A stretch of 64,000 nt of DNA, taken from NCBI RefSeq assembly GCF_016522075.1, contig NZ_JAEHFW010000001.1:1240001-1304000 (forward strand), given 5' to 3'. Shown one piece after another: positions 54,629-63,823 of this stretch. Position numbers and translations under genes: made by a program. Source of the DNA: Mucilaginibacter segetis (GTDB lineage Bacteria > Bacteroidota > Bacteroidia > Sphingobacteriales > Sphingobacteriaceae). A model generated the notes under the pieces. The model ran no database searches, had not been told where the DNA came from, and saw only the letters and a list, made by a program, of their open reading frames with translations. Numbering within the stretch: the first letter of the stretch is position 1; each line of letters starts with the position of its first letter.

Positions 54629-54681
54629 ATGTATTTAATGCTTCTTTAATATGTTCGGTAATAACAGCTTGAAATTAGAAT

Positions 54682-54783
54682 TCAATTAGTCCCACCCTCA
54701 CATAAGAATTCAGATATAGCAACATCTTTAAACTTGCTCCCTTTATAAATATCAATTACTTTAAACTGTAATTTATCACCATC
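54682..54783 (-). pseudogene. 3' remnant of a gene cut by a RAYT-derived element
   Basis: Reading on the minus strand from the end of the repeat element at 54783 to a TGA at 54682 gives 33 codons of protein-like sequence (DGDKLQFKVIDIYKG, then SKFKDVAISEF). The pattern VIDIYxGxKxKDVxISE is that of the C-terminal end of NADase-type glycan-binding (discoidin-like) domains in Bacteroidota. No start codon precedes it outside the element. The insertion of copy A therefore seems to have removed or displaced the 5' part of a gene. Confidence 0.55.
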
Positions 54784-54984
54784 TGGCGCGAGTATGCAGC
54801 GTGGGATAAAAGTGTTTGGTACCCGTGCCTTTATTAAAGTTACAAATTACAATTGCTCCTGATTGCTGAATTATATTTTGTACTCATTATTGGTTTAAAT
54901 ATATAAAAAGGCTTTATATAAATTTGTCCACTAAGCATGCGGGGCACGAGTACGCCCCGCACCAACGCTGCATACTCGCGCCAG
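54783..54984 (-). mobile_element. Miniature RAYT-derived element, copy A
   Basis: A 202-base element with perfect 19-base terminal inverted repeats CTGGCGCGAGTATGCAGCG and its complement (54966-54984). It is nearly identical and in the same orientation to copy B 630 bases away. An internal palindrome GCGGGGC...GCCCCGC lies near 54940. On the minus strand it carries the ATG and first codons of a REP-associated tyrosine transposase (MSTKY), frameshifted here by one missing base. No target duplication is visible. Confidence 0.8.
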
Positions 54985-55007
54985 TAGCGGGTTTTGCAAC
55001 ATACACT

Positions 55008-55616
55008 TTACTCGGGCATTTTCTCGCCTAATGCCTTGCCAATCCTTTTAATAATTTCATATTCCTCGATAGTGGTAGGCTTTACTTCGACTTTGCGAGA
55101 CGTAACATAAGGCAAGCCATGATTTAGAGAAAACTGTGTACCGGCTTCTACTTTTGGGAAGCTTTGGATTTCGATCTTTGTCTGATCATTAGATATCGAG
55201 TCTAAAACGATATGGTACTTTGGAATGTACTTTAATTTTCCCCACCAATTGTAATATAGTTCAGATTCTCCTCCTGAATACCAAGCGAACCAGTTAATAA
55301 AGAAATGGTTTAGATTGTCGGATTGCGATATTTTCAGCAAGTCGCTTTCTGAGGAATTATATCCTTGAGTCATATCAAGTCCATGATACCGTTCATCAGA
55401 AAACATTCTAACAACCTCCTCTCTTACTTGAATGATTGGGTGCTTGTAAACATAAGACACTAATTTAATGTCTTTTAGCTGTTTTTTATAAACCAAATAA
55501 CGTGTAGCGTAAATAACTACACAAACAATCAAAATCGCAGTTAAATATATCGTTACTCTTTTCACAAAAGCCTGTATAGGTAGTTCGTTACTTCTTTTTC
55601 TTTTCTTCTTCCTCAT
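55008..55616 (-). CDS. Hypothetical membrane-anchored protein bracketed by the two elements
   Basis: A 202-residue orphan. A very basic start (RKKKRKR) leads to one membrane segment (about residues 20-42, TIYLTAILIVCVVIYATRYLV), then a soluble part rich in Trp and Tyr (FFINWFAWYSGGESELYYNW) that would lie outside the cytosol. No domain recognised. The ATG is the first codon after the end of copy B (position 55617), and the stop is 24 bases from copy A, so the gene fills the DNA between the elements. The original start could have been lost to the insertion. Confidence 0.6.
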   Translation of the reverse strand: MRKKKRKRSNELPIQAFVKRVTIYLTAILIVCVVIYATRYLVYKKQLKDIKLVSYVYKHPIIQVREEVVRMFSDERYHGLDMTQGYNSSESDLLKISQSDNLNHFFINWFAWYSGGESELYYNWWGKLKYIPKYHIVLDSISNDQTKIEIQSFPKVEAGTQFSLNHGLPYVTSRKVEVKPTTIEEYEIIKRIGKALGEKMPE

Positions 55617-55824
55617 CTGGCGCGAGTATGCAGCGCGGCATAAAAGTGTTTGGTACCCGTGCCTTTATCAAAGTTACAAAGTACAATTGCTCCTGATTGC
55701 TCAATTTATATTTTGTACTCATTATAGGTTTAAATATATAAAAAGGCTTTATATAAATTTGTCCACTAAGCATGCGGGGCACGAGTACGCCCCGCACCTG
55801 ACCAACGCTGCATACTCGCGCCAG
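55617..55824 (-). mobile_element. Miniature RAYT-derived element, copy B
   Basis: A 208-base direct repeat of copy A with the same 19-base terminal inverted repeats (55617-55635 and 55806-55824). The minus strand keeps an open frame with MSTKYKLSNQEQLYFVTL, the N-terminus typical of Bacteroidota REP-associated tyrosine transposases, then jumps to the right terminus. It looks like a transposase gene with nearly all of its coding part deleted. Both copies have CAT at one outer flank. Confidence 0.8.
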
Positions 55825-55902
55825 AATGGGCAAGTATGTCGGTCAGCCTAAAGTCTCACGGTATACTTGCGAGAGAGAGGTGCCCAATCCCAGCCTTCCA
55901 AA

Positions 55903-56346
55903 CTAATTTAGTAACTCCACAATCTGTATTAACATTAGTTTGCATTTTTTGCGAATAATAAATAATCTATAAATAAAATAAACCAACATTAATGCGATAA
56001 ACCAATAAAAGTTTGGATTGGAAGTTTTAGCAATATAAATAATCCATAAGATAACGAATATATCGGGTAAATATCCAACGGTGTATTTTAGCTCTAATAT
56101 GTACCTTTCTGCCTCTTTCAATATTGCTACTGAACCATAATGGCTGAGTAGCACTGCTTCTTGCCTAGGTAAATATCCATTACCACTTTCAAAGATAAAC
56201 TCATGTGACTGGGCTTTTGTAACGTTATAATCCCAGCTTTCCAAAACTGCCACTATTGTTTCTGAAATTTCAGGAAAGGTATATTGTGAAAGGTCTATTT
56301 CCTTTTGAAGTTTAAAAATAATAGCAAATTGTCTCATAAAAATCAC
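55903..56346 (-). CDS. Hypothetical membrane protein
   Basis: A 147-residue orphan. The first half is soluble with mixed alpha/beta pattern (FPEISETIVAVLESWDYNV, SHEFIFESGNGYLPRQ). Two adjacent membrane segments follow at about residues 93-130 (IFVILWIIYIA and FYWFIALMLVYFIY), and the last residues are basic. The start may be the second Met (MRQFAIIF). AT-rich like its neighbours. Not recognised. Confidence 0.6.
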   Translation of the reverse strand: MIFMRQFAIIFKLQKEIDLSQYTFPEISETIVAVLESWDYNVTKAQSHEFIFESGNGYLPRQEAVLLSHYGSVAILKEAERYILELKYTVGYLPDIFVILWIIYIAKTSNPNFYWFIALMLVYFIYRLFIIRKKCKLMLIQIVELLN

Positions 56347-56472
56347 TCTCCCTACTGGTCGAAGTTCATAACTTTGCCCTATAATTTATTCAGCTTATAG
56401 CTTAACTTTATAAAAAAATAGACTTTTACTAAAATAATGATTCTTTACTGCAAGCAGTATACTTGCCTGGTT

Positions 56473-57729
56473 TTAGGACGAAGTTCTTTTATAGCTATAT
56501 ACCGTATAGTTGCAAAGGTATTTGGCTATTGATTTTGCAAGTAGCACTCCAACTAAAACGGGTATGAATAATTTAAACCCGCCAACAACGAGGCCGCAGG
56601 TAAGAAACAAGGCGGTCATTGGCGCGTGGAGGGCGGCGCTAAGCATGGCGGCCGCACCAATTAAGGCGAAATTTAGAATTATTAAATGGGTGTGAAAGTA
56701 AAAATTAAAAAATACAGCGATCAGGATGCCCAACATTGCACCTGAAACCAAACTGGGTGCAAACACACCCCCATCTCCTCCGGCCCCTAAGGTAAATGAG
56801 GCGATTAGTGGCTTTAATAATGCTAATATCAGCAATAAGCCTATCAGGCCGGCTGATATGTTTCTGCTGCTATTGACTAACTGCGGAATAGCATGATAAC
56901 TATCCCCGTATAATTGTGGAAAAAAGAAAATGGATACGCCCACTATTAACGCTCCGGTATTTACCCGCAAAAAATTGTTTTTTATGGCCGCAAATCGGCT
57001 TTTAATAAAAATTACGGTTTTTGTGAAATATACGCCAAGCATTGCCGCTAATATGCTCAGCAGTAGCATGTAAGGGATAGCCTCTTTATTCCAGCCATTG
57101 ATGGCGAAATTGAATAATGGTTGATTGCCAAATTGATACATACACGCCCATGAAGTTATAACGGCAATGCTGCAACTGAAAATTAGCGTCTTGGAAGCTT
57201 TACGGGAAATGGCTTCAATAGCAAACAGTAGTCCGGCTATGGGGCTGCCAAATAGGGCAGTTACTCCGGCTGCAACGCCTGCGCATACCAGTTCGGTTTT
57301 GTAAGAATTAGCTATTTCATTTTTTTTATAAGCACTTGCGCCTATGGCGGCTGTTGCTACAACTGTAGATACCTCTACACCTGTAGAACCGCCAAAAACA
57401 ACCGTTAAAAAACCATTGATATAATGGGATGGGATTTTATAAAACGGGAGTTCATTCTTTCGTTTATCTAACGTTTGGAATATTTCCTTAATGCCTTTGT
57501 TCTGTTTACCCTTAAAGATATACTTACGTGTAAAATAAATACTGGTAATACCTACTGATGGCAGCACCACAAACAAAAGGCGCATATGCTTAACCTTTTC
57601 AAATAAGCCTTCCTGAAAATACGCAGTAAGTGTTTTTAAAGAAATGGCTAATAGGAATGACAGTATCCCGACGATAAGAGAGCCTATAAACAAATTAAAA
57701 TAACCTTTCAGAATGATTTTTTTTCTCAT
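56473..57729 (-). CDS. ClC-type chloride channel/transporter
   Basis: A 418-residue ClC family protein with about ten hydrophobic helices. The selectivity segments are FGGSTGVEVSTVV (external gating Glu retained, but the usual GREGP Pro-Gly part changed), GSPIAGLLFAIEAIS and GAGGDGGVFAPSLVSGAMLG. The internal proton Glu of E. coli ClcA (second Glu of FIIEE) is Ala here, which would favour channel-like or altered coupling. The final helix is short against the 473-residue E. coli protein and there are no CBS domains. Monocistronic. Confidence 0.88.
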   Translation of the reverse strand: MRKKIILKGYFNLFIGSLIVGILSFLLAISLKTLTAYFQEGLFEKVKHMRLLFVVLPSVGITSIYFTRKYIFKGKQNKGIKEIFQTLDKRKNELPFYKIPSHYINGFLTVVFGGSTGVEVSTVVATAAIGASAYKKNEIANSYKTELVCAGVAAGVTALFGSPIAGLLFAIEAISRKASKTLIFSCSIAVITSWACMYQFGNQPLFNFAINGWNKEAIPYMLLLSILAAMLGVYFTKTVIFIKSRFAAIKNNFLRVNTGALIVGVSIFFFPQLYGDSYHAIPQLVNSSRNISAGLIGLLLILALLKPLIASFTLGAGGDGGVFAPSLVSGAMLGILIAVFFNFYFHTHLIILNFALIGAAAMLSAALHAPMTALFLTCGLVVGGFKLFIPVLVGVLLAKSIAKYLCNYTVYSYKRTSS

Positions 57730-57798
57730 GGATAAAGATGTGGAAAACGTACAAACTTAAATAAAACAAATACAATGGACTAATAGCTTTACATAAAA

Positions 57799-58193
57799 TC
57801 ACCGAACCCCATTACAAACCCGGACTGGGTTACCCACAAGCGGGGGGCACTTGCGGGAGCGGGGAGTTAAAAAGGCACAAGTAGCTTTTATGCGCAAAGC
57901 CGTACCGACATACTTGCGCCAGCCGGGGGGCGAAGTTGAAAAGCTTGCAAAAAACCTATCGGCAACGGAACCGTCGGCTTGAAAATATTGCCTGAACCCT
58001 TCTGCAATATAGTACAATGGGTTCTCCATGCTCTGAGGCCCTGGCTGAGTTTGCATATCATCCGGATCAATTTTTCTATCGGATCATCTTCAGCATAATT
58101 ATACGGACTCCAACGTCTGCTTTCCTCTGCCAGTGGATCAACGCTCGTCCACCTCGCAATTACAGGGTCATAGAACCTAGCACCGTAATCGTA
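57799..58193 (-). pseudogene. RHS-repeat core remnant with frameshift
   Basis: On the minus strand from 58193 the frame reads [30 protein letters not shown], the hallmark of RHS-repeat-associated core domains. An in-frame TAG directly precedes it and nothing of the large upstream part exists. Around 58069-58075 a run of A has lost one base, so the downstream KIDPDDM part is in another frame. After the core the frame runs ([20 protein letters not shown]) into a third repeat element. A dead end fragment of a polymorphic-toxin or wall protein gene. Confidence 0.8.
57823..57922 (+). repeat. Diverged third copy of the RAYT-derived element
   Basis: ACCGACATACTTGCGCCAG (57904-57922) resembles the element end CGCTGCATACTCGCGCCAG. 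The preceding AAGGCAC and CTTTTATG segments line up with the copies A and B read on the other strand, and GC-rich arms like GCGGGG are found near 57830. It is in opposite orientation to A and B and lies in the RHS remnant. GCAAGTATGTCGGT is also shared with 55830-55843 beside copy B. Confidence 0.5.
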
Positions 58194-58221
58194 CTACCTA
58201 AACAATAAACCTCATCACATT

Positions 58222-61200
58222 TTACCAACCCGGCGCAAATGTTAACCCAAATACCGGTTTTTTAATATCGGTACGGTTAAACGGAAACGCGTAATAAGGT
58301 TCCAGTACAAAGTAGCCGAAAAAGTTAACCCTTAATGATATGCCCGCGCTTAGCGACGGTACCCGGGTATAATTCGGTGTGGTTAGCTGGTTGCCGTTAG
58401 CGTCGGTCACCGGGTTGCCGTTGCCGTCTACCACAGGTTTATAGCCTAAAAATTCCGGGTCTTTCTGAAATTTTATCTGGTCGCCCTGGTTCCAGGCCAG
58501 CCCCGCGTCAAAAAACAGGTTCAGATCCGAGAACAGGAACTTTGATTTTATAACGGCCAGCTTTTCCGGCCCGGTAAATGGCAGGCGCACCTCAAAGTTA
58601 GCCACCGCAATGCGGTTACCCGAAAGTTGGTCTATAGTGAAGTTGTTGGTTGGTGATCGCTGCGCGTTATAAAATGTTTGCGATTCGTACCCGCGTATCA
58701 GGAAAGGATAGCCCACATACAGGGGATACAGACCGCTGGCATCGCCGCCGAAGCGCCCGTAGGCATACAGCCTTGCAGCGAAGGTAACAGGCGCGGTACG
58801 TACGTATTTACGCAGATCGATAGTTGGGGCGAAGAATTTATAGGTGCCAAAATCATACTCGGCTTCTAAACGGTAACGATAACCATTTAAAGGGGCCGCT
58901 ATCCCAAAGTAAGAATCGTCGCCAACGAGGGCTGTATTTAAATGGTATATGGTAAAAGGTTTAAGGTCGTAACCCGTTTCATCACGAAACTGCTCGCGCG
59001 ATACCTTGTGTTTCTTAAAATCAATAGGATTGCCAATATATATCAGCCCGTTATCTATCTGGTAAGGGTAATAGGTGCTGTACCTGTCAACCCGGTAGGA
59101 GTAATGTGCCGCTCCGGTACCAAACTCAGCACGCGTAGTGCGTGAAAAAGGGTAGGAGGCGATCAACTGCAGCGCGTCCTCAAAGGTGCGGATAATATCG
59201 GTATGCTCCTCATATACCGGTACCTTCTGATCGGAATAGTTAATGGATGTGGTATCAATACCATAAGTTCCGGATTGGTAGGGGATATGCGACAGTCCGA
59301 TGCCAAAATTCCATCGCCCTTGCTGGTTAATGTAAAGCACCTGCCCGCCAAAGTCATACACTTCGCCGTTTACCGCAAGGCCCGCATATATTTGGTTGCG
59401 CCCTAAAATATCACTGAATACACCCTGTATACCGCTGGATAAACCCGTGCCGTATGTGCCTACAGAGGCGCCTACACCATTACTTGCCAGGTAATCCAGT
59501 TTAAATTTTGGCTTGTAGGGGATAGAGTGGATAGAATCAACCGGTAATTTTTTATAGGCCAGGTAATTGTTCAGGTTGGAATTGATAAGGTCCACACCAA
59601 CCGCTTTTGGAGGAGGCAATAAGGCGGCATCGAAATTGGTGGAATCAGCGTTAACAGTAACCGGCTTAAAATCGGAAACCTTGGCGTTATAGATGGTATA
59701 TTTTTGGGCGCGATAATACGAATAAACCACATCGTTATTATCCGACAGGCTCAGGGCCGGCGAATACTCGGTAATACCGCATATCCCTGTAAACAGATCG
59801 GTCATTTGCTCCACTTTCCCGGTGGCTAAGGTGTAACGGTACATATTACGGAACCCGTCGCGGTTAGACAGGAAGTACACCTGTGTACCGTCTGATGAGT
59901 ATTGCGGATTCAGGTTATTCGCGCCGTTAAATACATCAATGTTTTTTATTTGCCCGGTGGCTATATCCAGTTCGGCCAAATTAAAGGTGATCTCCTGTGA
60001 TAATGACTTATCGTATGTTGCCCTGTCACTGGAGAAGATGATCTTTTTACCATCCTTAGAGAAGCTTGGCTGATAGTCGGAATATTTATCGTTTGTAAGT
60101 TGTTGTACTTTTTTGGTGTCGAAATTATACATATACAGGTCGCCATAACCATTTGACAAACCCTGAAAAGCAATGTTTTTACCATCCGGCGACCACGTAA
60201 GGTTACTGAACTGTTCGGCCTTGCCCATTGATACATCATTCAGTATCTTGCCGTCCGGTACGCTTACCACAAGCATACGGTTGCGCCCTTTGTTAAATAC
60301 ACTAAAGGCGAAACGCTTACTATCCGGCGACCAGGCGCCCGCCGATTCTATAAAGTTAAATTCATCAATATGCGTATTGGAGACCTTGCTCGTGAGTTTG
60401 GTAATTATCCGCCCCGTTTGCGCGTCGGAGAGGTAGAGATCGATACTGAATAAGCTTTTGGAGGACAGAAAGGCAATGTATTTACCATCCGGACTTGCTG
60501 CCGGGGCAACGGTAAGGTCGCCCCCAATTTTACTGTCTATAACCTTTTTACCTACCGGTTTTTGTACTGTATCGGTAAGTAGTGGTTTATAGGTAGACTC
60601 TACCGAGTTTTTCCACAGCCGGGAAAGGGTTTTATCATCATAACCAAAAGTACGGCGTATACCATACTCCAGGCCAAAACGCGCCACATTTTTAAAGAAG
60701 GGCACTATAATGGTATCGCCATAGGTTGATCCTAAAAACGACCAGAAAGCCTCGCCATATCGGTAAGGGAAATACTTATTGCTTGTAGTAAGATCTTCAA
60801 CGGTAGGGATATCATGATTCAGATAGGCGTCCCGCATCCACATAGCCGTGTACGCGTCTTTTTTACCTAAGGATAGATATTCCGCCATACCCTCTATCAT
60901 CCACAACGGTAAGTTGCCTATGTTCTCAAAGTTAGAGGAATCTTTACCCAATAATAAATGGTACTGAAACGCATGCACCAACTCGTGCCCGATAACATGG
61001 CGCGTGGTTTGGTTGGTTTCCATTACGGGCATTACCACCCGGTTTTTGAGGCCCTCTGTTATACCACCGGTACCTACGCTGATATCGCCGTCAATAGCGG
61101 TTGTTTGCTGGAAATCCGGATGGTTGGCGTATAAAATAATAGGGTTGGGTTTACTAAACGTATCACGGAAAACCTGCTGGTGCAGCGTGTACCATAATTC

Positions 61201-61422
61201 ACTCTCCTGGGCAAAACGTTTGATCATACTATCATTTTTAATGTAATAGTAGATCTCAAAATGAGGCGTTTTAAAAACCTTAAAGTCGAGTTTTTTATAG
61301 CGCACTTTGTTTTGACCGAAATATTGCGCCTTAGCCTGCTGATTACAAAGCATGGCTGTAACAATAAACAGGGCAATCAGCGGATATTTTAATAAAGCAG
61401 AGGGAGAGTAACGTTTATTCAT
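58222..61422 (-). CDS. Peptidase-like/TolB propeller/outer-membrane barrel protein
   Basis: A 1066-residue exported protein with three parts. After a signal peptide (to about residue 32), residues about 40-270 resemble a peptidase MA-type zinc protease: HELVH in VIGHELVHAFQYH with a downstream Glu in WMIEGMAEYLSLG. Residues about 290-600 hold WD40-like TolB strands (SPDGKYIAFLSSKS, SPDGKNIAFQGLSNG, KIIFSSDRAT, VYFLSNRDG). Residues about 640-1066 look like an Omp85/surface antigen beta-barrel, ending LEPYYAFPFNRTDIKKPVFGLTFAPGW with aromatic terminus. It is likely inserted in the outer membrane with the propeller and protease in the periplasm. Substrate unknown. Confidence 0.85.
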   Translation of the reverse strand: MNKRYSPSALLKYPLIALFIVTAMLCNQQAKAQYFGQNKVRYKKLDFKVFKTPHFEIYYYIKNDSMIKRFAQESELWYTLHQQVFRDTFSKPNPIILYANHPDFQQTTAIDGDISVGTGGITEGLKNRVVMPVMETNQTTRHVIGHELVHAFQYHLLLGKDSSNFENIGNLPLWMIEGMAEYLSLGKKDAYTAMWMRDAYLNHDIPTVEDLTTSNKYFPYRYGEAFWSFLGSTYGDTIIVPFFKNVARFGLEYGIRRTFGYDDKTLSRLWKNSVESTYKPLLTDTVQKPVGKKVIDSKIGGDLTVAPAASPDGKYIAFLSSKSLFSIDLYLSDAQTGRIITKLTSKVSNTHIDEFNFIESAGAWSPDSKRFAFSVFNKGRNRMLVVSVPDGKILNDVSMGKAEQFSNLTWSPDGKNIAFQGLSNGYGDLYMYNFDTKKVQQLTNDKYSDYQPSFSKDGKKIIFSSDRATYDKSLSQEITFNLAELDIATGQIKNIDVFNGANNLNPQYSSDGTQVYFLSNRDGFRNMYRYTLATGKVEQMTDLFTGICGITEYSPALSLSDNNDVVYSYYRAQKYTIYNAKVSDFKPVTVNADSTNFDAALLPPPKAVGVDLINSNLNNYLAYKKLPVDSIHSIPYKPKFKLDYLASNGVGASVGTYGTGLSSGIQGVFSDILGRNQIYAGLAVNGEVYDFGGQVLYINQQGRWNFGIGLSHIPYQSGTYGIDTTSINYSDQKVPVYEEHTDIIRTFEDALQLIASYPFSRTTRAEFGTGAAHYSYRVDRYSTYYPYQIDNGLIYIGNPIDFKKHKVSREQFRDETGYDLKPFTIYHLNTALVGDDSYFGIAAPLNGYRYRLEAEYDFGTYKFFAPTIDLRKYVRTAPVTFAARLYAYGRFGGDASGLYPLYVGYPFLIRGYESQTFYNAQRSPTNNFTIDQLSGNRIAVANFEVRLPFTGPEKLAVIKSKFLFSDLNLFFDAGLAWNQGDQIKFQKDPEFLGYKPVVDGNGNPVTDANGNQLTTPNYTRVPSLSAGISLRVNFFGYFVLEPYYAFPFNRTDIKKPVFGLTFAPGW

Positions 61423-61489
61423 AAAATAGGTTTTATAGAATAAGTGCTAATTTAGTTAAATGGCTGTTTAAAGCCAATGCTGTTATTTA

Positions 61490-63823
61490 CTATTTATTTA
61501 CCGGTAACTGTATCTTTATTTGCGGTACCAATCCGCTGGCGGGCACGTTCAGAGCACCTGTTGAATCAACCTGTATGCCTGTACTGTCATTTTCAGTAGT
61601 GTCGCGTTCAATAATTCGAGGCGATGGGCAATCATATTGCTTGGTGATTTTTACCCATGGCTTAGGGAAAGGCCCCCATGTATAACCTGTTTTAGGGTCG
61701 GCGTAAACTTTTTCCATAAAGCGGGCAAATATCGGCAGGGCGGTATGTGATCCCTCGCCACTTTCGGATGTAGTGAAATGCACACTGCGGTCATCATCAC
61801 CTACCCAAACACCGGTTACCAGGTCCTTGGTGATACCCATATACCAGCCGTCCACATAGTCGGATGAGGTACCTGTTTTACCGCCTATCTGATTGTTTTT
61901 CTTCCACAGGCCGGGATATTCCCATAGTGCCTGCGAGGTTCCTCCCGGTTCTTCCATTCCCCCTCTGAACATGTAAAGCATCAGCCAAGCGGTTTCCTCG
62001 CTCAACACCTTTTCGGTTTTAAGCGTAAATTCCTGTAAAACATTTCCTTTTTGATCGGTGATCTTTGTTACCAGCAGCGGATCAACCTTTTCGCCTTTGT
62101 TTAAAAAAGTGCTGTATGCACGTACCATCTCATACACCGAAACATCGTTAGATCCCAATGATACCGACGGAACCGCTTTAAGCGGACTCTCGATACCTAA
62201 TTTATGAGCGTACTGCACCACTTTATCCCAGCCTACGGCTTCGGTAAGTTGCGCGGTAATGGAATTTACAGATTTTCCCATAGCCCAGCGTAACGACATA
62301 TCGCGGTAACTGAACCTGAAGTCGGCATTATTGGGCTGCCAAACTTCATCTTTGCCATTGTCTTTATATTTTATGGTTACAGGTTTGTCGGTAAACTTAT
62401 CACACGGAGTGTAACCATTATCCAGCGCTGTTACGTAAGCGAATGGTTTAAAAGTAGAACCTGCCTGCCGTTTGGCCTGGTTTACGTGATCGTAATTAAA
62501 ATATTTATGATCAATACCACCTACCCAAACTTTTATTTTACCGGTTGATGGCTCCATGGTCATCATTCCGGTGTTTAATATGCGGGTGTAGTATTTTATG
62601 GAGTCGGCACTGGAAAAGGTAGTATCCTTATCGCCATTCCAGGTAAATACCGTCATCTTTTTCTTTTTATTGAAATATTTGTTGATCTCGGTAGTATCGC
62701 CGTTATATTTCTTCTTCAATAATTTGTAGATAGGCAGACGTTGTTCTGCCTTAAGTAAAAAGTCCTTTATCTCGTTGCCTTTTGAGTCGCGCCAGGGGTT
62801 CCGGTCGCCCCAGATATTATTAAAGCGCTTTTGCAGCATCTTCATTTTTTCATCAACTGCCTCCTCAGCGTATTGCTGCATGCGGGAATCAATAGTAGTG
62901 TATATTTTCAATCCGTCTTCGTACAGATCATAGTCATTTTCTTCGCACCATTTATCCAGCCATTTTTCTACAGCACGTCTTATGTAAGAATCGCCGTGTC
63001 CACTGTTATCCACATAGCTCAGGTTAAGTCCAACAGGTTTTTTACTGCTGCTATCATACCCTGCCTTAGTGATATATCCATATTTTTGCATCTGACTTAA
63101 AACGATGTTGCGTCGTTCTACCGCCCGTTCCGGGTAATTAATAGGATTATAGGTTGATGTAGCTTTCAGCATACCAATAAGTGTGGCTGCTTCAGCAGGC
63201 GTTACTGCATCAGGAGTTTTGTCAAAATATTTTAGCGTGGCTGTTTTTATACCGAAGGAGTTATTTCCAAAAGGTACGGTATTCAAATACAGGGTAAGTA
63301 TTTGATGCTTGTTATAAACATGTTCAATTTTAAAAGCGGTGAGCCACTCTTTACACTTGTAAACAACTGTACGCAATAACGGGACATGACTTATCAAGCC
63401 TTCTGATTTGCGCTTGCGTGTTTTAAATAAGTTTTTGGCAAGTTGTTGTGTAATGGTGCTTGCTCCGCGTTTATCGCCTTGCGCTGTGGAAATTACACTG
63501 GTAAAAAAAGAATAAAAATCTACCCCGTGATGGCTGTAAAAGCGTACATCTTCTGTTGCTACAAGGGCATTTATAATATTAGGTGAGATGCTTTTAAAAT
63601 CGACAGGGGAGCGGTTCTCCCGGTAAAAACGACCGATGAGTTTGCCATCAGCTGTGTAAACCTCTGATGAAGTGGATAAATTCGGCGTTTTAATATCCTC
63701 CATATCCGGAGAATAACCGAACAACCAAAGAAAGTTTAATTCAATGGCGCAAAAAAAGATGATAACAAAATATATAAAGATGGTAAAATATCTTAAGTAT
63801 TGGTTTCTTATCCTTCGGAACAT
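61490..63823 (-). CDS. Class A penicillin-binding protein (PBP1A-like)
   Basis: A 777-residue bifunctional peptidoglycan synthase. One membrane segment is at residues 12-35. The GT51 domain has EDVRFYSHHGVD and GASTITQQLAKNLF. The transpeptidase domain has STFKPF (active-site Ser with Lys), KSVNS and GGKTGTSSDYVDGW. The C-terminal tail is acidic and Thr-rich (ERDTTENDSTG). It builds and cross-links septal or lateral wall. It is 67 bases upstream of the peptidase-propeller-barrel gene in transcription order and may share its message. Confidence 0.96.
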   Translation of the reverse strand: MFRRIRNQYLRYFTIFIYFVIIFFCAIELNFLWLFGYSPDMEDIKTPNLSTSSEVYTADGKLIGRFYRENRSPVDFKSISPNIINALVATEDVRFYSHHGVDFYSFFTSVISTAQGDKRGASTITQQLAKNLFKTRKRKSEGLISHVPLLRTVVYKCKEWLTAFKIEHVYNKHQILTLYLNTVPFGNNSFGIKTATLKYFDKTPDAVTPAEAATLIGMLKATSTYNPINYPERAVERRNIVLSQMQKYGYITKAGYDSSSKKPVGLNLSYVDNSGHGDSYIRRAVEKWLDKWCEENDYDLYEDGLKIYTTIDSRMQQYAEEAVDEKMKMLQKRFNNIWGDRNPWRDSKGNEIKDFLLKAEQRLPIYKLLKKKYNGDTTEINKYFNKKKKMTVFTWNGDKDTTFSSADSIKYYTRILNTGMMTMEPSTGKIKVWVGGIDHKYFNYDHVNQAKRQAGSTFKPFAYVTALDNGYTPCDKFTDKPVTIKYKDNGKDEVWQPNNADFRFSYRDMSLRWAMGKSVNSITAQLTEAVGWDKVVQYAHKLGIESPLKAVPSVSLGSNDVSVYEMVRAYSTFLNKGEKVDPLLVTKITDQKGNVLQEFTLKTEKVLSEETAWLMLYMFRGGMEEPGGTSQALWEYPGLWKKNNQIGGKTGTSSDYVDGWYMGITKDLVTGVWVGDDDRSVHFTTSESGEGSHTALPIFARFMEKVYADPKTGYTWGPFPKPWVKITKQYDCPSPRIIERDTTENDSTGIQVDSTGALNVPASGLVPQIKIQLPVNK

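Noticed and set aside
53981..58221. Prophage or integrative element
   Set aside because: No integrase, tRNA att site, structural or replication genes; only small repeats, orphans and an RHS remnant.
57730..58221. Real 85- and 60-codon genes after the ClC gene
   Set aside because: Both frames are pieces of the frameshifted RHS tail and the inserted repeat.
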